Origin: Wandonia haliotis
Lineage (GTDB): Bacteria; Bacteroidota; Bacteroidia; Flavobacteriales_D; Crocinitomicaceae
Direction of reading: 5' to 3'
Assembly: GCF_039523435.1 (NCBI RefSeq)
Contig: NZ_BAAAFH010000011.1
Coordinates: 186,001-250,000, forward strand
DNA length: 64,000 nucleotides
The notes under the pieces were generated by a model, which was not told the origin of the DNA, ran no database searches, and worked only from the letters and a program-made list of their open reading frames with translations. Positions within the stretch are counted from its first letter, which is position 1; each line of letters starts with the position of its first letter. The translations under genes and the position numbers were made by a program. Shown here one piece after another: positions 44,530 through 52,425 of this stretch.

Positions 44530-45451
44530 TTTAAGTGTAAATCATTTGATCGGCATAAAAGATGTCACACGTGAGGATATCGAGTTGATCTTTAAAACGG
44601 CAGATAGTTTTAAGGATGTTATCAACCGGCCGATTAAAAAAGTTCCCTCATTACGGGATATAACAATTGCCAACTTGTTTTTTGAAAACTCTACGCGTAC
44701 CCGTTTATCCTTTGAATTAGCCGAAAAGCGTTTATCTGCAGATGTTGTCAACTTTAGTGCAGCCTCTTCTTCTGTTAAGAAAGGAGAAACGTTGGTTGAT
44801 ACGGTTAACAATATACTTTCAATGAAAGTGGATATGGTGGTAATGCGCCATCCTAATCCCGGAGCAGCAAAGTTTCTATCGGAACGCGTGAATGCGCGGG
44901 TTGTTAATGCAGGTGACGGAACACACGAGCACCCTACACAAGCTCTTTTGGATGCTTATTCCATTCGGGAAAGACTGGGAAGTGTTGAAGGTAAAAAGAT
45001 TGTAATTGTAGGTGATATTCTGCATTCACGAGTAGCTCTTTCTAATATCTTCTGCCTACAGAAACTGGGAGCCGAAGTGATGGTATGCGGTCCGACAACA
45101 TTAATACCTAAGTATATTCATGAATTGGGTGTTAAAGTGGAGCATAATCTTCGCAAGGCACTGGAATGGTGTGATGTGGCAAATATGTTACGCATCCAGT
45201 TGGAACGTCAGGATATCAAATATTTCCCTTCACTGCGTGAGTATACGATGCTTTTTGGACTGAATAAAGAGATCCTGGATTCACTGGATAAAGAAATTAT
45301 TGTGATGCATCCCGGTCCGATTAACCGGGGAGTGGAGATTACATCTGATGTAGCTGATAGTAAACAATCCATTATTTTAAATCAGGTAGAAAACGGGGTT
45401 GCCGTTCGTATGGCTGTGATTTATCTTCTGGCCGGAAAAATTGAGCGGTAA
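44522..45451 (+). CDS. pyrB: Aspartate carbamoyltransferase catalytic subunit
   Basis: Commits carbamoyl phosphate and aspartate to pyrimidine synthesis. The carbamoyl-phosphate loop ENSTRTRLSFE has Ser57-Thr58-Arg59-Thr60-Arg61; HPTQALLD, GDILHSRVALSN and HPGPINRG motifs are present. Length 309 is standard for the class without a regulatory subunit; no pyrI lies nearby. Start overlaps pyrR by 8 bp. Confidence 0.96.
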   Translation: MDNLSVNHLIGIKDVTREDIELIFKTADSFKDVINRPIKKVPSLRDITIANLFFENSTRTRLSFELAEKRLSADVVNFSAASSSVKKGETLVDTVNNILSMKVDMVVMRHPNPGAAKFLSERVNARVVNAGDGTHEHPTQALLDAYSIRERLGSVEGKKIVIVGDILHSRVALSNIFCLQKLGAEVMVCGPTTLIPKYIHELGVKVEHNLRKALEWCDVANMLRIQLERQDIKYFPSLREYTMLFGLNKEILDSLDKEIIVMHPGPINRGVEITSDVADSKQSIILNQVENGVAVRMAVIYLLAGKIER

Positions 45452-45473
45452 TTCGGAAAAAATATTACTTTTG
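45441..45473 (+). promoter_or_regulatory. Promoter of the STAS-rnz-DUF3050 operon
   Basis: TTG (45441-45443), 22 bp, TACTTTTG (45466-45473), 17 nt before ATG 45491. The -33 element lies inside the 3' end of pyrB. Confidence 0.6.
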
Positions 45474-45490
45474 GGAAAAGTCGATCCGTT

Positions 45491-45853
45491 ATGAACTATA
45501 TTATCGAAAACCCTGAGAATTGCTCTATAATTACTTCAAAGGTTGATAAACTTGATGCCACAAATGCTACCGAACTTAAAAGTGAATTGGTGCAATTGAA
45601 TAAAAATGGCGTTAATAATATCATTCTTGATCTAGCTAACACAAAATATTGTGATTCATCCGGGTTAAGTAGTATCCTGATCGGGAATCGTCTTTGTAAA
45701 GATTCAAGTGGGTACTTTGTTCTTTGCGGATTACAGCCTACAGTGGCTAAATTAATTTCAATTGCTCAATTAGACCGGGTATTAATGATTGAAGAAAGCA
45801 GAGATGCAGCTGTGGATAAATTAGCTGCTCTGAATGTGAAAATCGGTTCATGA
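45491..45853 (+). CDS. STAS-domain anti-sigma-factor antagonist-like protein
   Basis: 120-residue single STAS domain with the canonical YCDSSGLSSIL loop; Ser57 occupies the position phosphorylated in SpoIIAA. A partner kinase/anti-sigma factor is not encoded nearby. Its stop overlaps the rnz start (ATGA), so the regulator and the tRNA-processing nuclease are produced together. Compare the STAS gene at 17027, which has lost the Asp. Confidence 0.88.
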   Translation: MNYIIENPENCSIITSKVDKLDATNATELKSELVQLNKNGVNNIILDLANTKYCDSSGLSSILIGNRLCKDSSGYFVLCGLQPTVAKLISIAQLDRVLMIEESRDAAVDKLAALNVKIGS

Positions 45854-46764
45854 AATTTGAAATAACTGTTCTGGGATCCGGTTCTGCTTTACCAACTCTT
45901 ACCCGGAGACCTTCATCTCACTTTGTTAACTGTAATGAGCGCTATATACTCATTGATTGCGGAGAGGGAACTCAACTTCAGCTTCGTAAATATAAGTTGA
46001 AATTTCAGCGTATTGATGTAATATGTATAACCCACCTGCATGGAGATCACTTTTTTGGTCTTGTGGGGTTATTATCCACTATGCATTTGCTGGGAAGAGA
46101 AAAAAAACTAACTATTATTTGTCCGGAAGGACTGGAGTCCATTATCCGCATGCAACTGGAGATAGGAGGTGGAGCATATCTTAGTTTTGAAATTGAGTTT
46201 AACGAACTCAATTATCCAGCTTCAAAGCTGGTTTTTGAGGACAATGTTCTTGAAATACATTGTTTTCCGTTAAAGCATCGTGTTCCGACACATGGTTTTC
46301 TGATTCAGGAAAAAGAACGCTTGTATTCACTTGATAAACCTGCTTTTGACCATTATGGACTTAGTATAGCTCAGATTCCTGCCATTCGTAGGGGAGAAGA
46401 TATTGAACGCGAAGACGGAACCATTATCCGTAACAAAGAGTTGGTTTTACCTAAAGAAAAACCGAAAAGCTATGCCTATTGTTCGGATACGATATTCAGA
46501 GAGAATTTAACAGAGCATGTTTCAGGTGTAGACCTGATGTATCATGAGGCAACTTTTCTTGATAAAGATAAGGATAAAGCGAAGAAAACTTATCATACTA
46601 CTGCTGCCCAGGCCGGACAACTTGCTAAAAAAGCCCGGGTAAAGAAACTGTTGATCGGTCATTTTAGTACGCGATATTTGGATGTGCAGGGGCATATTGA
46701 TGAAGCAGGTCAGCATTTTGAAAATGTAGAAGCAGCAGAAGAAGGAAAAGTAATTCGAATATGA
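45850..46764 (+). CDS. rnz: Ribonuclease Z
   Basis: Zinc endonuclease that removes 3' trailers from pre-tRNAs. The beta-lactamase-fold metal motif is His62-x-His64-x-Asp66-His67 (THLHGDHFFGL); the C-terminal CSDT, HEATF and HTTAAQAGQLAK motifs fit the short RNase Z. Length 304 is typical. Translationally coupled on both sides by 4-bp overlaps (STAS gene and DUF3050 gene). Confidence 0.95.
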   Translation: MKFEITVLGSGSALPTLTRRPSSHFVNCNERYILIDCGEGTQLQLRKYKLKFQRIDVICITHLHGDHFFGLVGLLSTMHLLGREKKLTIICPEGLESIIRMQLEIGGGAYLSFEIEFNELNYPASKLVFEDNVLEIHCFPLKHRVPTHGFLIQEKERLYSLDKPAFDHYGLSIAQIPAIRRGEDIEREDGTIIRNKELVLPKEKPKSYAYCSDTIFRENLTEHVSGVDLMYHEATFLDKDKDKAKKTYHTTAAQAGQLAKKARVKKLLIGHFSTRYLDVQGHIDEAGQHFENVEAAEEGKVIRI

Positions 46765-47555
46765 AAAATCAGGAGTTTTTGAACCGGTTGAGAGAGGAAA
46801 TTTCACCCGTTAGAGAAGATATTATTAATCATCCGCTATATGCTCAAATACAGACTATTCGGGATGTAAGATGTTTTATGAAACATCACGTCTTTGCAGT
46901 GTGGGATTTTATGTCTTTATTGAAAGTCTTACAAAATCAACTCACATGTACCCGGGTTCCATGGCTTCCGTCGGAAGATGGAGATACAGCATGGTTGATT
47001 AACGAAATTGTTGTAGGAGAGGAAACAGACGAAGATGAAAAAGGGGTGAAAATGAGTCATTATGAATTGTACTACAATTCAATGAAACAGGCAGGAGCTT
47101 CTACTACAACAATTGATACTTTTATTACTAAATTAAAACAAGGTATTAGCGTAACTGAAGCTTTGGAAGATTCTCTTATTCCTGGTACGGTAAAAGATTT
47201 TGTGAAATTTACTTTTGCTTGTATTGAAGAAGGTAAAACACATGTGTTAGCAGCTGTCTTTACGTTTGGAAGGGAAGACTTGATTCCTGGAATGTTTATT
47301 TCTATGATGAAAGAAATGCAACAATCAGGTTCAGGTGAGATGAATAAGTTTGTGTACTACCTTGAACGCCATATTGAGGTAGACGGTGGACATCATGGAG
47401 AATTAGCATTACGTATGACAAGTATGTTGTGTGGTGATGATGCTGAAAAATGGGAGGAAGCAACACGAGCTTGTGTGTTGAGTCTTCAAATGAGAAAACA
47501 ATTGTGGGATGGTGTCTTGCATCAAATTCAAACCGAAAGAGTTACTTCTGATTAA
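46761..47555 (+). CDS. DUF3050 protein (heme-oxygenase-like fold)
   Basis: 264 residues. The N-terminal LREEISPVREDIINHPLYAQIQTIRDVRCFMKHHVFAVWDFMSLLK segment is the DUF3050 hallmark; conserved histidines and glutamates (HHVFAVWDF, EETDED, SHYELYY, ERHIEVDGGHHGE) are consistent with a heme-oxygenase-like diiron or metal helical bundle. Function is unknown. It is the third gene in the STAS-rnz unit, joined to rnz by an ATGA overlap. Confidence 0.88.
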   Translation: MKNQEFLNRLREEISPVREDIINHPLYAQIQTIRDVRCFMKHHVFAVWDFMSLLKVLQNQLTCTRVPWLPSEDGDTAWLINEIVVGEETDEDEKGVKMSHYELYYNSMKQAGASTTTIDTFITKLKQGISVTEALEDSLIPGTVKDFVKFTFACIEEGKTHVLAAVFTFGREDLIPGMFISMMKEMQQSGSGEMNKFVYYLERHIEVDGGHHGELALRMTSMLCGDDAEKWEEATRACVLSLQMRKQLWDGVLHQIQTERVTSD

Positions 47556-47605
47556 TCTTTTTGAATCCATGAGATCGTTTGATACATGAAAAAAGAAGTT
47601 GATAA

Positions 47606-47637
47606 TTTGTTGATAAAGCAGAAATTACCTATCTTTG
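47606..47637 (+). promoter_or_regulatory. Promoter of rpsA
   Basis: TTTGTTG (47606-47612), 17 bp, TATCTTTG (47630-47637) is one of the best consensus promoters in the window. It leaves a leader of about 90 nt. Confidence 0.8.
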
Positions 47638-47691
47638 CGCCCTATTTTAAAATTCTCGTCCGGCAGAGAAAATTGAATTATTGTTAAATCC

Positions 47692-47715
47692 TTTCAGGAT
47701 GCCGGTTGCCTGAAA
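47692..47715 (+). promoter_or_regulatory. Hairpin in the rpsA leader
   Basis: TTTCAGG (47692-47698) pairs with CCTGAAA (47709-47715) around a 10-nt loop, ending 18 nt before the rpsA ATG. It has no T tract, so it is not a terminator. S1 autoregulates through its leader in E. coli; the same role here is inference. Confidence 0.4.
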
Positions 47716-47733
47716 TACAAAGAAATAAGCCGA

Positions 47734-49515
47734 ATGGCAAAAGAACAAATTACAGAAGGACTTTCTGATTTCGATTGGGAAGCAGTATCGCAAGGCGGAT
47801 ACTCTACAGCGAAGCGTGAAGAGTATTCTCAAATGTACGACGAAACTTTAAATGCTATTGCAGAGAAGGAAGTTGTCAAAGGGAAAGTTGTTGCGATCAC
47901 TAAAAAAGAGGTAGTGATAAACCTTGGTTACAAATCTGAGGGGATCATTCCTATTAACGAGTTCCGCTACAATCCTGATCTTAAAGTTGGGGATGAAGTA
48001 GAGGTGTACGTAGAATCACAAGAGGATAAATTTGGTCAGCTTGTTATCTCGCACAAAACAGCTCGTACTCACAATGCATGGGAGCGTGTTAACGAAGCGC
48101 TTCAGTCAGGAGAGATTATCACTGGTTATGTGAAATGCAGAACTAAAGGTGGTCTTATCGTTGATGTATTTGGAATCGAAGCATTCCTTCCAGGTTCTCA
48201 AATTGATGTTAAACCAATCCGTGATTACGACGTTTACGTTGGTAAGAACATGGAGTTCAAAGTGGTTAAAATCAATGCTGAGTTCCGTAACGTTGTTGTT
48301 TCTCACAAAGCACTTATCGAAGCTGAGCTTGAAGAGCAGAAGAAACAAATTATCAGTGGTCTTGAAAAAGGTCAGGTATTGGAAGGAACAGTTAAGAATA
48401 TTACTTCATACGGAGTATTCATTGACTTGGGTGGTGTTGATGGTCTTATCCACATTACTGACTTGTCATGGGGACGTGTAAATCATCCTGAAGAAATCGT
48501 TGAATTAGATCAGAAATTAAATGTTGTAATTCTTGATTTTGATGATGATAAGAAACGTATTGCTCTAGGATTGAAACAACTTCAGCCTCATCCATGGGAT
48601 GCTTTGGATGCGAATCTGAATGTTGGAGATAAAGTAAAAGGAAAAGTTGTTGTTCTTGCTGACTACGGAGCATTCGTTGAAATCGCTCCTGGTGTAGAAG
48701 GTTTGATCCACGTTTCAGAAATGAGCTGGTCACAACACCTTAGAACTGCTCAGGATTTCCTTTCGGTAGGAGATGAAGTTGAAGCAGTTATCCTTACATT
48801 GGATAGAGAAGAGCGCAAAATGTCTCTAGGTATCAAACAATTGATGCCAGATCCATGGGAAGGAATTGAGTCTCGTTATCCGGTTGATTCTCGTCACAAA
48901 TCTAAAGTTCGTAACTTTACTAACTTCGGAGTATTTGTTGAGTTGGAAGAAGGTGTAGATGGATTGATCCATATCTCTGACCTTTCATGGCAAAAGAAAA
49001 TCAAGCACCCATCAGAATTCTGTAAAGTTGGAGATGAGCTTGAGGTAGTTGTTCTTGAAATCGATAAAGAAGGAAGACGTATTTCTCTTGGACACAAACA
49101 ACTTGAGGAGAATCCATGGGAAGTATTCGAAACTATCTTCGGAGAAGGTTCGGTACATCAGGGAACAATTGTTGACATGAAAGATAAGTCAGCTATCGTT
49201 TCTCTTCCTTACGGAGTAGAAGGTGTTTGTCCGGCTAAGCACTTGAGAAAAGCAGATGGAGCAAACGCAAAAGTTGACGAGACACTTGACTTTAAAGTGA
49301 TTGAGTTTAACAAGGATGCTAAGAAAATCGTTGTTTCTCATACAGCAACATTTGAAGAAATCGAAACAGAAAAACCTTCTTCTAAGAAAAAAGGTGGTGA
49401 CTCTTCAACTTCAAAAGCTGTGAAATCAATTAACCAAAATCAGGAAAAATCAACACTTGGAGATTTGGACGCTTTGGCACAATTGAAAGATAAAATGGAA
49501 AACGAAGGAAATTAA
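47734..49515 (+). CDS. rpsA: 30S ribosomal protein S1
   Basis: 593 residues with six S1 RNA-binding repeats. Repeats 3-5 (starting near residues 210, 295 and 385) are the most regular, with GLIHIT/SDLSW cores; the first two are the divergent ribosome-docking pair. The C-terminus is Lys/Ser-rich and low-complexity (about 540-575). S1 recruits structured mRNAs to the 30S subunit, of special weight in a genome poor in Shine-Dalgarno sites. Own strong promoter, long leader, strong terminator. Confidence 0.96.
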   Translation: MAKEQITEGLSDFDWEAVSQGGYSTAKREEYSQMYDETLNAIAEKEVVKGKVVAITKKEVVINLGYKSEGIIPINEFRYNPDLKVGDEVEVYVESQEDKFGQLVISHKTARTHNAWERVNEALQSGEIITGYVKCRTKGGLIVDVFGIEAFLPGSQIDVKPIRDYDVYVGKNMEFKVVKINAEFRNVVVSHKALIEAELEEQKKQIISGLEKGQVLEGTVKNITSYGVFIDLGGVDGLIHITDLSWGRVNHPEEIVELDQKLNVVILDFDDDKKRIALGLKQLQPHPWDALDANLNVGDKVKGKVVVLADYGAFVEIAPGVEGLIHVSEMSWSQHLRTAQDFLSVGDEVEAVILTLDREERKMSLGIKQLMPDPWEGIESRYPVDSRHKSKVRNFTNFGVFVELEEGVDGLIHISDLSWQKKIKHPSEFCKVGDELEVVVLEIDKEGRRISLGHKQLEENPWEVFETIFGEGSVHQGTIVDMKDKSAIVSLPYGVEGVCPAKHLRKADGANAKVDETLDFKVIEFNKDAKKIVVSHTATFEEIETEKPSSKKKGGDSSTSKAVKSINQNQEKSTLGDLDALAQLKDKMENEGN

Positions 49516-49539
49516 TTCCGGTTGATATTTTATAGTAAG

Positions 49540-49574
49540 AAAACGGTTGGCTTTTAAGCCAACCGTTTTTCTTT
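49540..49574 (+). terminator. Intrinsic terminator of rpsA
   Basis: A near-perfect stem of up to 14 bp (49540-49553 with 49556-49569, core ACGGTTGGC) is followed by a T-rich tract. It lies 24 bp after the rpsA stop. Confidence 0.93.
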
Positions 49575-49599
49575 TATCACTACATGCAAAATTATTTCC

Positions 49600-49607
49600 T
49601 AATTTTG
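49600..49607 (+). promoter_or_regulatory. -7 box abutting the DsbA-like gene start (leaderless candidate)
   Basis: TAATTTTG is followed by only four bases (CACT) before ATG 49612. It lies directly after the rpsA terminator, so the gene must have its own promoter. Confidence 0.62.
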
Positions 49608-49611
49608 CACT

Positions 49612-50229
49612 ATGAAAATTTTGTATTTCTACGACCCTTTATGTGGGTGGTGTTTTGCATTTGCGGGTGCAGTGAAACAACTAAAGGAAAAATATCCTGA
49701 TTGGGATTTCGAAATTATATCAGGAGGAATGGTAAGAGGAGTAAATGAAGGACCTATTGGTAATATGTCCTCATATATTCTTAGTGCTCTGCCTAGGGTA
49801 GAAGAAATGTCCGGTGTAAAATTTGGGGCTGCATACAGGGAGGTGCTCAAAGACGGAACACAGAACACCTCTTCGGTACCGCCATCAAAAGCATTAGCTA
49901 TTGTTAAAAAACACTTTCCCGAACAACAATATTCTTATGCCGAAGCAATGCAACAGGCATATTATATAGAGGGACAGGATTTGACGTCCATCGAAACACA
50001 TAAGAAATTGTTTGCTGATCTGGGACTTCCAGTTGAACTACTCGAAAATGAATTCGATAGTGAGGAAGCGATGAAATTAGCATTAGAAGATTTTCAATTT
50101 TCAGCGAATTGTGGGATAACAGGTTATCCGGCATTGGTAATTCAGAAAGGTGAAGAATATTTTCTTGCAGCGAAAGGTTATACTTCGTTTGAGCAATTAG
50201 CGAATGTCGTTGATCGTATTATAGAATAA
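49612..50229 (+). CDS. DsbA-family thioredoxin-like protein (cytoplasmic)
   Basis: 205 residues, no signal peptide. The redox motif is Cys11-Gly-Trp-Cys14 and the cis-proline loop is GITGYPALV near residue 166; the helical insert fits the DsbA/FrnE-like group. It is likely a cytosolic dithiol oxidoreductase or isomerase; partner unknown. It ends one base before the convergent trmH stop, without a terminator. Confidence 0.88.
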   Translation: MKILYFYDPLCGWCFAFAGAVKQLKEKYPDWDFEIISGGMVRGVNEGPIGNMSSYILSALPRVEEMSGVKFGAAYREVLKDGTQNTSSVPPSKALAIVKKHFPEQQYSYAEAMQQAYYIEGQDLTSIETHKKLFADLGLPVELLENEFDSEEAMKLALEDFQFSANCGITGYPALVIQKGEEYFLAAKGYTSFEQLANVVDRIIE

Positions 50230-50230
50230 A

Positions 50231-50920
50231 CTAATTATCAGTCAGTACATTTCTGAGTACTTCTTCGTACACATCTTCTCCCCGGTAAAGGATGTTTCGA
50301 CACCATTCGGTTTTGAGATCAATTAATTCTTCATCGGTTAATTGCCATGCGATATCAGAATCCATGAGTCGGTCTCGCAGTGTATTTAAAGATAAGGCTG
50401 CAGAAACGCTGATATTAAAACTTTCGGTAAAACCATACATAGGAATGCGTATAGTTTCATCAGCAAGATCAATAGCTTGTTGACTTAAACCGTCCTTTTC
50501 GGTTCCGAAAACGAGAGCAACAGGTTGTGAGAGATCCAGTGTTTTTAGTGTTTTATCAGCGTAAGGAGAAGTGGCTATAATTCGGTAGCCTTCTTTTTTT
50601 AGTTGATTCAGGCAGGATTCCGTGTTTTGATTTTTATAATGATGTGTGGTCACCCATTTTCCTGCTCCCATCGCAACTTCACGATTTACTTCATATTTTT
50701 TTTTATCAGCAATGACGTGAACATCCTGTACCCCGAAACAATCACAGGATCTTACCACGGCACTGGCATTGTGAGATTGATAGATATTCTCCAAAACAAC
50801 AGCAATATGTTTGGTTCGCAAGCCGGCCAGTTTTTCAATTAACTCCCGTTTGTTATCTGAAACCATATGAAGCATCCGGGTCATAATTTCATGCTTCTGC
50901 TTGTACGTGATATTCTTCAT
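50231..50920 (-). CDS. trmH: SPOUT tRNA (Gm18) 2'-O-methyltransferase TrmH-like
   Basis: 229 residues. SpoU motif 1 VVLENIYQSHNASAVVRSCDCFGVQDVHVI (about 41-70), motif 2 ALVFGTEKDGLS (about 135) and motif 3 RIPMYGFTESFNISVSAALSL (about 157) are all present with the N-terminal extension and C-terminal tail of TrmH. It methylates G18 in the tRNA D-loop. The gene follows hup on the minus strand, behind a terminator. Confidence 0.88.
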   Translation of the reverse strand: MKNITYKQKHEIMTRMLHMVSDNKRELIEKLAGLRTKHIAVVLENIYQSHNASAVVRSCDCFGVQDVHVIADKKKYEVNREVAMGAGKWVTTHHYKNQNTESCLNQLKKEGYRIIATSPYADKTLKTLDLSQPVALVFGTEKDGLSQQAIDLADETIRIPMYGFTESFNISVSAALSLNTLRDRLMDSDIAWQLTDEELIDLKTEWCRNILYRGEDVYEEVLRNVLTDN

Positions 50921-50933
50921 CCTTCGTAAAATG

Positions 50934-50964
50934 AAAAAGGAGACTCAAAATGAATCTCCTTTTT
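50934..50964 (-). terminator. Intrinsic terminator of hup
   Basis: A 10-bp stem AAAAAGGAGA / TCTCCTTTTT (50934-50943 with 50955-50964) lies just after the hup stop on the minus strand and ends in a T tract. The symmetric A/T flanks could work in both directions. Confidence 0.85.
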
Positions 50965-50986
50965 AGAGTTTTTTAAGCTACTGAGA

Positions 50987-51259
50987 TTAGCCAACTGTCT
51001 TGTTCAATTCAGCACCAGCTTTAAACTTAACTACTTTTTTAGCAGCGATTTTGATCTCTTTTCCTGTTTGTGGGTTACGACCTGTACGCGCAGCACGCTC
51101 AGAAATTGAGAAAGATCCGAAACCGATCAAAGAAATACGGTCACCTTTTTTCAAAGCCTGAGAAGTAGCGTTAATAAATCCGTCCAATGCTTTTTTAGCA
51201 TCTGCTTTAGACAATCCTGCGTCAGCAGCGATAGCGTCAATTAATTCCGCTTTGTTCAT
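50987..51259 (-). CDS. hup: HU-family DNA-binding protein
   Basis: 90-residue nucleoid protein. The family pattern is complete: N-terminal helices with KAELIDAIAADAGLSKADAKKALDGF, the GFGSFSISERAARTGRNPQTGKEIKIAAKK beta-arm with the DNA-intercalating region, and FKAGAELNKTV at the end. It bends and compacts DNA. It has a full consensus promoter, a leader of about 40 nt and its own terminator. Confidence 0.95.
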   Translation of the reverse strand: MNKAELIDAIAADAGLSKADAKKALDGFINATSQALKKGDRISLIGFGSFSISERAARTGRNPQTGKEIKIAAKKVVKFKAGAELNKTVG

Positions 51260-51303
51260 AGTCCTTTTGGTTTTTTAGATTGTTAATAAAAAATTACTTG
51301 AAG

Positions 51304-51333
51304 CAAATATATACGAATAATCAAGCTATACAA
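51304..51333 (-). promoter_or_regulatory. Promoter of hup
   Basis: On the minus strand TTG (51331-51333), 19 bp and TATATTTG (51304-51311) match the Bacteroidota consensus fully. Confidence 0.8.
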
Positions 51334-51642
51334 GTATTTCAGGGAAAAAAAATATTTAAATGTTGATAATTTTGGCAAAATGTGGATAAATGACCGGATT
51401 TTCCAGTGTTTATAAGCTTTTTGGGTATTTTTAATTGCAAAAAACAGAAGTCTTTTAGTTAGGTATAATTCGATAAATAGGGACTAATCTTCTATAAACA
51501 GTGCTTTTCTTTCTCACAATTCAAATCAGATGAATTGACTAAAATTTAATCAAAAACGGATAACAAACAATTTATCAGATGGTTTACGATGTATAATACT
51601 GATTCGAAAAGGAAAATAAGGGGGGTGAAAGGGAAAAGCTTC

Positions 51643-51650
51643 TATTTTTG
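51643..51650 (+). promoter_or_regulatory. -7 box abutting the PhnP-like gene start (leaderless candidate)
   Basis: TATTTTTG is followed by only four bases (TAGT) before ATG 51655. An upstream in-frame ATG at 51589 would require translating through the box. Confidence 0.6.
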
Positions 51651-51654
51651 TAGT

Positions 51655-52422
51655 ATGAAAGTTACTGTACTTGGTTCCGGGACTTCGCAGGGAGTACCGG
51701 TTATCGCCTGTCAATGTGAAGTATGTTTATCTTCCGACCCGAAGGATAAAAGACTCAGAGCATCCGTTATGATTGAACATGATGGAATGAATTACTGCAT
51801 CGACAGTGGACCGGATTTTCGCCAACAGATGTTGACAAATGATGTGAGATCTCTGGAGGGAATTTTATATACGCATGAGCACAAAGATCATATTGCCGGA
51901 ATGGATGATGTGCGTGCATTTAACTTTCTGCAACAACGTCCAATGGATTTGTATTGCAATACTCAGGTAGAAGAAGCGCTGCGTCGTGAATTTCACTATG
52001 TTTTTTTACAGGACGGCTATCCCGGTATTCCAAAAGTAACAATAAACAGAATCTCTGCAGATGCTCCTTTTTTATTAAAGAATGGGTTGGAAGTACAGCC
52101 GATAGAAGTGTTGCATTATAAAATGCCTGTTTTAGGGTTTCGTATCAATAATTTCACCTATATCACTGACGCGAAGACGATTTCAGAAAAAGAGAAAGAG
52201 AAAGTAAAAGGGACAGAAGTATTGATTATAAATGCTCTACGGTTGGAGCCTCATTTGTCACATTTTAACTTAGAAGAGGCTTTGCAGTTTATAGCTGAGA
52301 TAAACCCTTCAAAAGCTTACATTACACACATTAGCCATTTATTCGGAACTCATCAACAAATTACAGATCAATTACCGGATAATGTTTATGCTGCTTATGA
52401 CGGATTGACAATCGAATTATAA
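51655..52422 (+). CDS. PhnP-like MBL-fold metallohydrolase
   Basis: 255 residues from ATG 51655. The start was moved inward from 51589 because the conserved strand MKVTVLGSGTSQGVP begins the fold and a -7 box lies just upstream. The metal motif is His74-x-His76-x-Asp78-His79. A Cys19-x-Cys21-x2-Cys24 cluster matches the extra zinc site of PhnP. PhnP hydrolyses cyclic phosphodiesters in phosphonate breakdown, but this family is widespread in Bacteroidota without C-P lyase genes, so the true substrate is uncertain. Convergent with the sugar transferase gene (3 bp apart). Confidence 0.87.
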   Translation: MKVTVLGSGTSQGVPVIACQCEVCLSSDPKDKRLRASVMIEHDGMNYCIDSGPDFRQQMLTNDVRSLEGILYTHEHKDHIAGMDDVRAFNFLQQRPMDLYCNTQVEEALRREFHYVFLQDGYPGIPKVTINRISADAPFLLKNGLEVQPIEVLHYKMPVLGFRINNFTYITDAKTISEKEKEKVKGTEVLIINALRLEPHLSHFNLEEALQFIAEINPSKAYITHISHLFGTHQQITDQLPDNVYAAYDGLTIEL

Positions 52423-52425
52423 TTG

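Larger units (their letters stand above)
51260..51654. other. 395-bp gene-free region with DnaA-box-like sites and an inverted repeat
   Basis: The longest gene-free stretch of the window. It is AT-rich and holds the hup promoter, a perfect DnaA box at 51381-51389 (TGTGGATAA), one-mismatch boxes at 51361-51369 (TGTTGATAA) and 51407-51415 (TGTTTATAA), and a 7-bp inverted repeat CAATTCA/TGAATTG (51517-51523, 51531-51537) with a 7-bp spacer. The -7 box of the downstream hydrolase gene is at its right end. No small gene or RNA is recognised. Confidence 0.6.
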
